Shown: positions 57,523 through 64,000 of the stretch, in pieces | Layout of the letters: every line of letters starts with the position of its first letter | Position numbering within the stretch: position 1 is the first letter of the stretch | NCBI RefSeq assembly: GCF_000306945.1 | Contig: NC_018518.1 | Location: 2,356,001 to 2,420,000, forward strand | Length of the DNA: 64,000 bases | Direction: 5' to 3' | Origin: Bordetella pertussis 18323 | GTDB lineage: Bacteria; Pseudomonadota; Gammaproteobacteria; Burkholderiales; Burkholderiaceae_B | Program-made: the position numbers and the translations under genes | Notes under the pieces: model-generated | Told to the model about the DNA's origin: nothing | The model's input: only the letters and a program-made list of their open reading frames with translations | Databases searched by the model: none

Positions 57523-58470
57523 ATGAACCCGCCCGAACACGTCGTTTCCCCGCCCATTGCCCGCGTCGCCGTCGTCGGCGCCGGCACCATCGGCGCAAGC
57601 TGGGCCGCCCTGTTCGCCGCCCGCGGCCTGCGCGTCACCGTCACCGACCCCGCGCCCGGCGCGGCCGAATCGCTGCGCGGGCGCATCGCCGACATCTGGC
57701 CGGCCCTGGCCGCCGCCGGCGCCATCCAGGACGGCGCCGATCCCGACGCCGTACGGTTCGACGCCGATCTGCAGGAGGCCTTGCGGGACGCCGACTTCGT
57801 GCAAGAGAATGCGCCGGAGCGCCCGGACTTCAAGGCCGACCTGTTCACCCGCATGGACGCCGCCCTGCCGCCGCACACCATCATCGCCTCCAGCAGCTCC
57901 GGGCTGCCCATGAGCGCCCTGCAGGCCGGCTGCCGGCACCCCGAGCGCTGCGTCATCGGGCATCCCTTCAATCCGCCGCACCTGATCCCGCTGGTCGAAG
58001 TCGTCGCCGGCAGGCAGACCGCCCCGGCCGCGATCGAACGCGCCATGGCCTTCTACCGCAGCCTGGGCAAATACCCCATCCGCATCGACAAGGAAATCCC
58101 CGGACACGTCGCCAACCGCCTGCAGGCGGCCCTGTGGCGCGAAGCCATCCACCTCGTCGCCGACATCGACGCCGCCGTCACCCAGGGCCCCGGCCTGCGC
58201 TGGGCCCTGTACGGCCCGCACATGACATTCCACCTGGGCGGCGGCGAAGGCGGGCTCGCCCACTTCCTCGACCACCTGCGGGGCCCCGTCCAGACCTGGT
58301 GGGACGACCTGGGCCAGCCGGAACTCACACCCGCATTGCAGCGTAAACTGATCCAGGGCGTCGCCGCGGAAGCAGGCCAGCGCTCCATCGCCGAGCTGAG
58401 CGCCACGCGCGACGCACAACTGACAGCCATCCTGGCCATTCTTCGCCAACAAGGAAGCCCCCATCCATGA
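57523..58470 (+). CDS. 3-hydroxyacyl-CoA dehydrogenase family protein (carnitine dehydrogenase-like)
   Basis: A 315-residue single-domain dehydrogenase. It has the NAD-binding motif [21 protein letters not shown] at residues 15-35 (in parts), VQENAPERPDFKADLFTRMD, IASSSSGLPMSALQ, the catalytic His in VIGHPFNPPHLIPLVEVVAG, and GHVANRLQAALWREAIHLV. This combination is closest to L-carnitine 3-dehydrogenases. CCGGAG precedes the ATG. It overlaps the downstream acetyltransferase by four bases and is divergent from the amidase. Confidence 0.84.
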   Translation: MNPPEHVVSPPIARVAVVGAGTIGASWAALFAARGLRVTVTDPAPGAAESLRGRIADIWPALAAAGAIQDGADPDAVRFDADLQEALRDADFVQENAPERPDFKADLFTRMDAALPPHTIIASSSSGLPMSALQAGCRHPERCVIGHPFNPPHLIPLVEVVAGRQTAPAAIERAMAFYRSLGKYPIRIDKEIPGHVANRLQAALWREAIHLVADIDAAVTQGPGLRWALYGPHMTFHLGGGEGGLAHFLDHLRGPVQTWWDDLGQPELTPALQRKLIQGVAAEAGQRSIAELSATRDAQLTAILAILRQQGSPHP

Positions 58471-58739
58471 GCGACATCGCGCATCGCGAAACCCAGTCCC
58501 GCTTTGAAACCACCGTCGACGGCCAGCGCTGCGAGCTGGACTACGTCCTGCGCGACCACATCATGACCATCGTGCACACCGGCGTTCCCGCCCCGGTCGG
58601 CGGCCGCGGCATCGCCGCCGAGCTGACGCGCGCCGCCCTGGACACCGCCCGCCAACGCGGCTGGAAAGTCGTCCCGCAGTGCTCCTACGCGGCGGTCTAC
58701 CTGAAACGCCACCCCGAATACCAGGACCTGCAGGCCTGA
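58467..58739 (+). CDS. Small GNAT-type N-acetyltransferase (YjdJ-like)
   Basis: A 90-residue protein of the short GCN5-related family. It shows TTVDGQRCELDYVLRDHIMT, VHTGVPAPVGGRGIAAELTR (the acetyl-CoA pyrophosphate loop) and the C-terminal KVVPQCSYAAVYLKRHPEYQ with its conserved Cys. Members of this group are about 90-100 residues, so it is full-length. It is translationally coupled to the dehydrogenase upstream. The substrate is unknown. Confidence 0.85.
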   Translation: MSDIAHRETQSRFETTVDGQRCELDYVLRDHIMTIVHTGVPAPVGGRGIAAELTRAALDTARQRGWKVVPQCSYAAVYLKRHPEYQDLQA

Positions 58740-58837
58740 CCGCGGCGAACCCGCATGCGCGCGGCCAGGCGGGAAAGCCCCGCCCGCCGCGCCTGCGCCA
58801 CGCATCGCGCCCCGAACCGCGCCTGCCGCCTGCCACA

Positions 58838-59247
58838 ATGACGCCGTAAAAAAGAACCCTTCATCCCCGGCCGGTTGCCCCTGCGGCAAACCGCGCGCCT
58901 ACCCCGACTGCTGCGGCCGCTGGCACGCCGGCGCCCTGTTCCTGCAAGCTCCCGATGCCGAATCGCTGATGCGCTCCCGCTACAGCGCATTCGTGCTCGA
59001 TCAGCTGGACTATCTACTGCAGACCTGGCATCCGGACACCCGCCCGTCCGAGCTCGAACCCAACGCCGCCGACGTCAAATGGCTGGGCCTGCAAATCAAG
59101 GCCAGCCAGCAACAGGACGACACCCACGCCACCGTCGAATTCGTCGCCCGCCTGCGCCAGGCCGGCCGCGCCACGCGCCTCCATGAGCTGAGCCGCTTCG
59201 TCAAAGAAGAGCAACGCTGGTACTACGTGGACGGCGACATCCGCTGA
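58838..59247 (+). pseudogene. YchJ/UPF0225 SEC-C motif protein, start disrupted
   Basis: The body is well preserved: CPCGKPRAYPDCCGRWHAGA (SEC-C zinc motif), SLMRSRYSAFVLDQLDYLLQ, ELEPNAADVKWLGLQIKASQ and RFVKEEQRWYYVDGDIR. No in-frame ATG, GTG or TTG exists upstream of it until Met at 58969, which is too far in. ATG at 58838 begins MTP but hits TAA; one missing base before GTA AAA AAG would restore MTPVKKNPSSPAGC. I therefore read a one-base deletion at codon 3, though a non-standard start is an alternative. Confidence 0.6.
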
Positions 59248-59260
59248 CGGCGCCGTCATG

Positions 59261-59284
59261 CAGGTGCCAGTCCCCTGCGGGGAC
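59261..59284. repeat. Half of a REP-like palindrome at the IS110-family insertion point
   Basis: CAGGTGCCAGTCCCC-TGC-GGGGAC forms a tight hairpin. Its outer arm GGTGCC finds its partner GGCACC only at 60508-60513, beyond the mobile element. Rejoining the flanks across an AG core rebuilds GGTGCC(A)GTCCCC-TGC-GGGGAC(AGC)GGCACC. IS110-family elements often target such extragenic palindromes. Confidence 0.55.
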
Positions 59285-59301
59285 AGATACCGTCTTGGCA
59301 G

Positions 59302-60327
59302 TCAACCGTTCATGGCGTAATTGGGCTGGTAGGGGATGCGGTTTTTGAGGACCCCGAAGCACAGATGCACCAGTTTTCTCATGGCCGCGCCCAGCGCGGC
59401 CTTTTTGCTTTTTCCTGCTTTGAGCAGGCGCTGGTAAAGGGCGCGGATGTGGGGGTTGTGGCGGGTCCCAACCAGGGCCGCCATGTATAACGTGGCGCGC
59501 ACCTGGGAGGGGCCGGCTTTGGACAGGCGTGCGCAGCTGTTCAGACTGCTGCCGGATTGGCGCTGCACAGGGACCACCCCGAGATAGGCGGCCAGGCTCT
59601 GGGCGGAGTCGATATGCCGATTGTGCATGACGGCCAGGATGGCGTTGCCGGCCTGAGGCCCGATGGCGGGGATGGAGTTCAGCAGCTCGCAGTCTTGCTT
59701 GAGGTCGGGGTGGTTGTCGATGTGCTGATCGATCGCCCGCTCGATTTGTTTGATCTGTTCGCGCAAGAACGCGATGGCCTTGTCGATGGAACCATCGACC
59801 AAGGGCGCCGAGGGGCTGAACTGGCTCTTCTCTTTGCGATTGAGCTCACGCAACAGATCCTTGCTCAGCGCCTCGCGTCGCGTCAACAAGGCGCGCAGTT
59901 GACGCGCATGCAAGGGCGCCGGGTGCCACAGCGCCGGGCTCAGCGTCTGTCCATAGCGAGCCAGCACGTAGCTGTCGAGCGCATCATTTTTGGAGCGCAG
60001 CGCCAAGGCCTTGGCAAAGTCCCGGGCCTGGGCGGGATTGACCAAAGAGACCCGGACCTGGGGCAGCGCCGTGGCCGCTTGCTCGTGATACAGACCCGTA
60101 GGCTCCAGGATGGCGTGCAACTGCGCCGGCTGTGCGCCGTGTTTGGCGCACCACGCCAGCAGGGCTTGTACGCCCGCGGCGGTGTTGACCACCACCTTGG
60201 TCTTATGCTTGTCAGCCTCAGCCGTCAGCAACGTGCAATCCAGCTTGGCCTTTGATACATCAATACCTATGAAAACATGGACTTGGCCTCCTGCAGATAA
60301 CAAACTGCTGTCAGCCACTGCGCCCAC
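59302..60327 (-). CDS. IS110-family transposase (DEDD/RuvC + Tnp20)
   Basis: A 341-residue recombinase. The RuvC-like domain opens with FIGIDVSKAKLDCTLL (first catalytic Asp), then ILEPTGLYHEQAA (Glu), and ALRSKNDALDSYVLARYG (paired Asp). The C-terminal Tnp20 domain has LLNSIPAIGPQAGNAILAVM, DSAQSLAAYLGVVPVQRQSG and the serine-containing LSKAGPSQVRATLYMAALVG. The start is uncertain: GTG 60327 gives the listed length, while similarity begins near VHVFIGIDV. All motifs are intact, so it is probably active. Confidence 0.88.
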   Translation of the reverse strand: MGAVADSSLLSAGGQVHVFIGIDVSKAKLDCTLLTAEADKHKTKVVVNTAAGVQALLAWCAKHGAQPAQLHAILEPTGLYHEQAATALPQVRVSLVNPAQARDFAKALALRSKNDALDSYVLARYGQTLSPALWHPAPLHARQLRALLTRREALSKDLLRELNRKEKSQFSPSAPLVDGSIDKAIAFLREQIKQIERAIDQHIDNHPDLKQDCELLNSIPAIGPQAGNAILAVMHNRHIDSAQSLAAYLGVVPVQRQSGSSLNSCARLSKAGPSQVRATLYMAALVGTRHNPHIRALYQRLLKAGKSKKAALGAAMRKLVHLCFGVLKNRIPYQPNYAMNG

Positions 60328-60485
60328 TTGCCTTGTACATACAGGGTCCTCGCCCTACGATACCGTCCAGTGTCTCGCCGGCCCAGCAGTGCGCTGCCGA
60401 GCCGCTATCTGTCCCACAAAGTCCTCGCTTTGGGCACCAACTCGCGGTCATCGGCGCGCGGTGGTGATAGCTAATCACCACCGGA
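60328..60485 (-). ncRNA. Candidate bridge RNA of the IS110-family element
   Basis: Read on the minus strand. A 10-bp stem with AGCTA/TAGCT loop (60459-60483) is followed by GGTGCCC (60432-60438), a hairpin AAAG-CGAGGA-CTTT (60418-60431) and GGGACAGATA (60406-60415). After a central stem region come GACGGTATC (60359-60367), a hairpin AGGG-CGAGGA-CCCT (60343-60356) and TACAAGGC (60330-60337). GGTGCC and GGGACAG match or complement the left and right flanks. GACGGTATC copies the right end and TACAAGGC complements the left end. This is the order of target and donor guides in known IS110 bridge RNAs. Confidence 0.65.
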
Positions 60486-60534
60486 GGAAAGATACAAGGC
60501 TCCCAGCGGCACCCGACGGCACCCGACGGCACCC

Positions 60535-61977
60535 TCAGCCCTGCTCGCGCGCCATCCGGAACACGCGTATCGTTTCGCGCAGCGCGGCCGACTGCTGGCC
60601 GAGTTGCGCCACGGTGTTGCCCAGTTGCTGCACCAGGCCGGAGTTCTGCACGGTCATGCCATCCATCTGCGAGACGGCCTCGTCGACCTGTTCGATGCCG
60701 CTGGCCTGCTGCTGCGAGGCCACCGAGATTTCGCCGATGATGTCGGTGACGCCGCGCACCGCGTCGACGATCTCCTGCATGGTGGCGCCGGCCTGCTCGG
60801 CCTGCAGGGAACCTTCGGTGACGCGGCTGACCGAGTCCTCGATCAGGTCCTTGATCTCGCGCGCGGCCTGGGCGCTCTTCTGGGCCAGGCTGCGCACTTC
60901 GCCGGCGACCACGGCGAAGCCCTTGCCGGACTCGCCGGCGCGCGCCGCTTCCACGGCCGCGTTCAGCGCCAGGATGTTGGTCTGGAAGGCGATGCCCTCG
61001 ATGATATTGACGATGTCGGCGATCTTGCGCGAGCTGTCCGAGATGCCGTGCATGGTGTCGACCACCCGCCCGACGGCGTCGCCGCCGCGGCGCGCCACGT
61101 CCATGCTGCGCGCGGCCAGGTCATTGGCCTGGCGCGCGTTGTCGGCGTTCTGGCGCACGGTGGAGGTCAGCTCTTCCATGCTGGCCGCCGTGTTCTGCAG
61201 CGAGGCGCTCTGGTCGTCGGTGCGGGCCGACAGCTCCTGGTTTCCGCGCGCGATGCCGACCAGGTTCTTGCGCATCACGTCCAGCGAGAACGCCAGCTTG
61301 CCGACCTCGTCGTTGGCGTCGCTGCCGATCTGCGTCGTGAGGTTGCCGACGGCCACCTGACGCGCCATGTCGGCCGCGCCTTCCATGGTGCGCAGCACCG
61401 CGCCGCGCAACCGCCACTGCATCGCGAGCACGCCCAGCGCCGCCAGCAGCGACTGGCGCAGCATGCGCGCGCTCAGCCCGCCGCGCAACGGAAACGCGGC
61501 GGCGGCCAGCACCCGCCGCCAGCCGGTGGGCACCACCTGGCCGCGCCACAGGCGCCGGCCACGCAGCGTGCCGGCGCGCAACTGCGCATAGGCGGCTTCG
61601 GCGGCCTCGATCTGCTCGTCGCTGGCCTTGACGCGCACCGACGAATAGGCGACCACCTCGCCATCCTCATAGATGGGCGTGGCGTTGGCCAGCACCCAGT
61701 AGAAACCGCCGTCCTTGCGGCGGTTCTTCACCACCCCCAGCCAGGACTGCCCGGCCTGCAGGGTGCGCCACAGGTCCTCGTACGCCTGGGGCGGCATGTC
61801 GGGATGCCGTACCAGGTTGTGCGCCTTGCCGATCAGTTCGTCGCGCTCGAAGCCGCTGACCTCGACGAAGGCGGGGTTCGCGTAGACGATCCGCCCCTTG
61901 GTGTCGGTGCGCGAGATCAGGTATTGGTCCTCGCGCAGCTTGGTCTCTACGTCATATATCGGGAGGTTAACGCGCAC
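60535..61977 (-). CDS. PAS-containing methyl-accepting chemotaxis protein (Aer-like)
   Basis: A 480-residue chemoreceptor. Residues 1-120 are a PAS domain ([66 protein letters not shown], in parts), which in Aer binds FAD. The signalling hairpin is [30 protein letters not shown], quoted in part, flanked by Gln/Glu methylation-type helices. The membrane segment between them ([14 protein letters not shown]) is shorter than the usual Aer anchor, possibly reduced by deletion. It ends REQG without a WxxF tail. It is the first of three tandem receptor genes on this strand. Confidence 0.85.
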   Translation of the reverse strand: MRVNLPIYDVETKLREDQYLISRTDTKGRIVYANPAFVEVSGFERDELIGKAHNLVRHPDMPPQAYEDLWRTLQAGQSWLGVVKNRRKDGGFYWVLANATPIYEDGEVVAYSSVRVKASDEQIEAAEAAYAQLRAGTLRGRRLWRGQVVPTGWRRVLAAAAFPLRGGLSARMLRQSLLAALGVLAMQWRLRGAVLRTMEGAADMARQVAVGNLTTQIGSDANDEVGKLAFSLDVMRKNLVGIARGNQELSARTDDQSASLQNTAASMEELTSTVRQNADNARQANDLAARSMDVARRGGDAVGRVVDTMHGISDSSRKIADIVNIIEGIAFQTNILALNAAVEAARAGESGKGFAVVAGEVRSLAQKSAQAAREIKDLIEDSVSRVTEGSLQAEQAGATMQEIVDAVRGVTDIIGEISVASQQQASGIEQVDEAVSQMDGMTVQNSGLVQQLGNTVAQLGQQSAALRETIRVFRMAREQG

Positions 61978-62155
61978 TGCCAGTCTCCTGTGGAACTGCT
62001 GAACTACACATCTCGGACATGCGGGCCGCCCGCGCGGCCGCTGCCTGTAAAAAGACGATCCGGCGCGGCGCTGGCCGCGGCGGATCGCCGCTTTCCCGTC
62101 CTGGCGGACGGATGGCCCGGACCGCGGCCACCCGGCCGCGGCGCCAGGGCGCGGG

Positions 62156-63775
62156 TCAGGACTGCGCGACCAGGGGCGCCGCGTAGCCGGACAATTGGTG
62201 CGCCGGCACTTCGATCACTTCGCCGGTATTGATCTTGAACACCGAGACCGCCTCGGCCAGGCGCTGCGCCTGCTCCTGCAGCGAACCGGCCGCCGCGGCC
62301 GCCTCTTCCACCAGCGCCGCGTTCTGCTGCGTCACCTCGTCCATCTGCGACACCGCGCGGTTGACCTGCTCGATCCCGCTGGACTGCTCTTCCGAGGCCG
62401 CCGAGATCTCGCCCATGATGTCCGTCACCCGCTTGACCGAGGCCACGATCTCCTGCATCGTCGCCCCGGCGCGCTCGACCTGCTGCGAGCCCGTGCCCAC
62501 CTTGTCGACCGAGTCCTCGATCAACACCTTGATCTCCTTGGCTGCCTGGGCGCTGCGCTGCGCCAGCGAGCGCACCTCGCCCGCCACCACCGCGAAACCC
62601 TTGCCCTGCTCGCCCGCGCGCGCCGCTTCCACCGCCGCGTTCAGCACCAGGATGTTGGTCTGGAACGCGATCCCGTCGATCACCGACACGATCTCGGAGA
62701 TCTTGCGCGAACTGGCCGAAATCCCGTCCATCGTGCTGACGACTTCGGACACCGCCGAACCGCCGCTCTCGGCCACGTCCGAGGCGCTGGCCGCCAGCTG
62801 ATTGGCCTGGCGCGCGTTGTCGGCGTTCTGCTTGACCGTCGAGGCCAGCTGCTCCATCGAGGCCGCGGTCTCTTCCAGCGAGGCCGCCTGCTCTTCGGTG
62901 CGGCTGGACAGGTCCGTGTTGCCGGCCGAAATCTCGCGCGAACCCACGTTGATCTCGTCCACCCCGCGGCGCACCGCCGCGACGGTACGCGTCAGGCTCT
63001 CCTGCATATGGCGCAGCGCCGTCAGCAAGGCTCCGATCTCATTGCGGGAGTTGCCTTCGATGCGCGCGCTCAAGTCGCCGGCGGCCATGCGCTCGAATTG
63101 CTGGCTGGCGCGTTGCAGCGGACGCACCACCGCGCGCGTCATGTACAGATAGCTGCCCGCGATCACGCCCACGATCAACAGCAGCAAGGCCGCGTACACA
63201 TAAAGCATGATGGTTTCGCGCGTCTCGTGCGCGGCCAGCGTCTCGCTGCTCAGCTTGTCCAGGTTGGTCGAGAATTCGCCCAGCCGGGCGGCGAAGGCGG
63301 CGCTGGCCTGCCCTGCCTTCACATTCTTCAGCTGCAGGTAGGCCGCGTCGTCGTTGCGCTCCAGCGCCGCCATCATTTCATCCAGGGAGGCGGCGAAGCT
63401 GCCGAAGCTGCTGGTCAGGCCGGTTTCCATGGAACGGCCCAGCTCGGACAGCTTGGGAACTTTGCGAAACGCTTCGATCCTGGCCTTGGCTTCGCCCATC
63501 AATTGCTTGACGGTGCGCTCGTTCTCCAGCGTGCCGGCGGCGTCGCCGCGCCGCTGCACCGCCGCGATGTCCGCGCGAATCGTGGCCCGCAACATCTGCG
63601 CATAGGCGTCCTTGAGCAGGCTGCCCTGCTGCACGCTCACGCTATCGAGCGCATGCAGGGAGCGCGAGCCCTCCCGGACGCTTTCCCACCCCAACGCGAT
63701 GGAAACCAATGCCGCCAATGCCAGCGCCACTAGCGCCAACAACAGCCCGGTACGCACTTTCAGATTCGCGAACAT
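62156..63775 (-). CDS. Methyl-accepting chemotaxis protein
   Basis: A 539-residue transmembrane receptor. TM1 is [20 protein letters not shown] (about residues 10-29). A four-helix periplasmic sensor domain extends to about 190. TM2 is [24 protein letters not shown], followed by a HAMP domain ([22 protein letters not shown]). The signalling domain has methylation sites in [20 protein letters not shown] and the tip [20 protein letters not shown]. It lacks a C-terminal WxxF pentapeptide. The ligand is unknown. It is probably cotranscribed with its neighbours. Confidence 0.92.
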   Translation of the reverse strand: MFANLKVRTGLLLALVALALAALVSIALGWESVREGSRSLHALDSVSVQQGSLLKDAYAQMLRATIRADIAAVQRRGDAAGTLENERTVKQLMGEAKARIEAFRKVPKLSELGRSMETGLTSSFGSFAASLDEMMAALERNDDAAYLQLKNVKAGQASAAFAARLGEFSTNLDKLSSETLAAHETRETIMLYVYAALLLLIVGVIAGSYLYMTRAVVRPLQRASQQFERMAAGDLSARIEGNSRNEIGALLTALRHMQESLTRTVAAVRRGVDEINVGSREISAGNTDLSSRTEEQAASLEETAASMEQLASTVKQNADNARQANQLAASASDVAESGGSAVSEVVSTMDGISASSRKISEIVSVIDGIAFQTNILVLNAAVEAARAGEQGKGFAVVAGEVRSLAQRSAQAAKEIKVLIEDSVDKVGTGSQQVERAGATMQEIVASVKRVTDIMGEISAASEEQSSGIEQVNRAVSQMDEVTQQNAALVEEAAAAAGSLQEQAQRLAEAVSVFKINTGEVIEVPAHQLSGYAAPLVAQS

Positions 63776-63895
63776 TGCCTGTATCGTCTCTTACGTAGGT
63801 CATCATGCGAAGCGCCGCCTGGCGCTCCGGCTCTGTGCTGCCACTGCAAAAACCGCCAAACAGAACTATCCGGCCGCCATTTCGCCCCATGGGGC

Positions 63896-64000
63896 TCAGA
63901 ACGACTCCCAATCATCATCGGCCGGCGGACGGCGGCGCGACGGCGCGGCCGTCGTCCGGGCCGCCGGCTCGGTCGCGGCCGGCCGGCGGGCGGGCCGGCG
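63896..64000 (-). CDS. Chemoreceptor C-terminus (partial, continues beyond window)
   Basis: The minus strand reads an open Ala/Arg/Pro-rich tail ending PPADDDWESF and a stop at 63896-63898. The terminal DWESF resembles the WxxF pentapeptide by which CheR and CheB dock on high-abundance receptors (NWETF in E. coli), and the Pro-rich linker is typical. The next gene on this strand is another chemoreceptor, which supports the reading. Only about 34 residues are inside the window. Confidence 0.65.
   Translation of the reverse strand, partial: RRPARRPAATEPAARTTAAPSRRRPPADDDWESF

Larger units (their letters stand above)
59285..60506 (-). mobile_element. IS1663: IS110-family element (IS1663 type)
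   Basis: The transposase is of the IS110 type, and the element has no inverted ends. I infer the limits from the interrupted palindrome and a shared dinucleotide, AG on the plus strand (CT on the transposase strand), at 59285-59286 and 60505-60506. That gives a unit of about 1,220 bp. The left end on the transposase strand starts GGGAGCCTTGTATC and the right end finishes CAAGACGGTAT. The leader of 179 bases before the transposase fits a bridge-RNA gene. The IS1663 name is by recognition, not alignment. Confidence 0.78.

Noticed and set aside
60501..60534. A VNTR or CRISPR-like array built on ACCCGACGGC
   Set aside because: Only two full copies and a partial one are present, without spacers; no cas genes or CRISPR array occur in the window.

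Overview
The window is a 64 kb piece of a high-GC beta-proteobacterial chromosome that I assign to Bordetella pertussis. The evidence is five near-identical 1,043-bp IS481 copies, one IS110-family element matching the type called IS1663 in this species, a dense set of Bug (tripartite tricarboxylate) periplasmic receptors, and heavy pseudogene formation. The assignment rests on recognition, not on a database search.

Layout. 1-5947: an Mnh/Mrp-type monovalent cation/proton antiporter operon on the minus strand. 6369-12679: a Bug gene cut by IS481 copy 1, a small membrane protein, a LysR regulator, and an SDR/Bug/amidohydrolase cluster whose amidohydrolase has lost its 3' end. 12896-15630: an arsenic operon (arsR, MFS transporter, arsC with a nonsense codon, arsH). 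15627-19976: a LysR gene split by IS481 copy 2, with a divergent Bug gene and an FAD monooxygenase. 20078-21531: a tandem glycine riboswitch leading a D-amino-acid dehydrogenase. 21562-30648: a long minus-strand acyl-CoA catabolic operon (thioesterase, alcohol dehydrogenase, thiolase, hydratase/dehydrogenase fusion, two hydratases, a CoA-transferase remnant, two Bug receptors) divergent from a LysR gene. 31731-37904: SDR, Bug, OB-fold protein, thiolase fragment, IS481 copy 3, CoA-transferase and an IclR regulator. 37918-41854: TetR, livF, a livG fragment, IS481 copy 4 and a broken cyclopropane-fatty-acid synthase. 42014-49683: a Bcr-type exporter, rpmB-rpmG, a SulP transporter fused to a duplicated Bug fragment, IS481 copy 5, an HU-like protein with a lysine-rich tail, and a MarR/MFS pair. 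49761-55924: housekeeping genes leuS, lptE, holA and proA. 55947-64000: amidase, acyl-CoA dehydrogenase-type enzyme, acetyltransferase, YchJ-like protein, the IS110-family element and three chemoreceptors.

Genome dynamics dominate the story. Only IS481 copy 2 has matching 6-bp target repeats. The other four copies have mismatched flanks and join unrelated gene fragments, so they look like recombination junctions. A 1.4-kb block (Bug fragment plus IS481) is present twice in direct orientation 39 kb apart, and its second copy supplies an in-frame start to a SulP transporter that has lost its own. In all five IS481 copies the transposase stop codon lies outside the element, in the TAG of the target site.

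The most interesting signal is in the IS110-family element at 59285-60506. Its non-coding leader holds a 5' stem-loop and two hairpins with the same six-base loop. The leader also carries short segments that copy or complement the two element ends and the flanking palindrome. This is the layout expected of a bridge RNA, and the inferred dinucleotide core is CT on the transposase strand.
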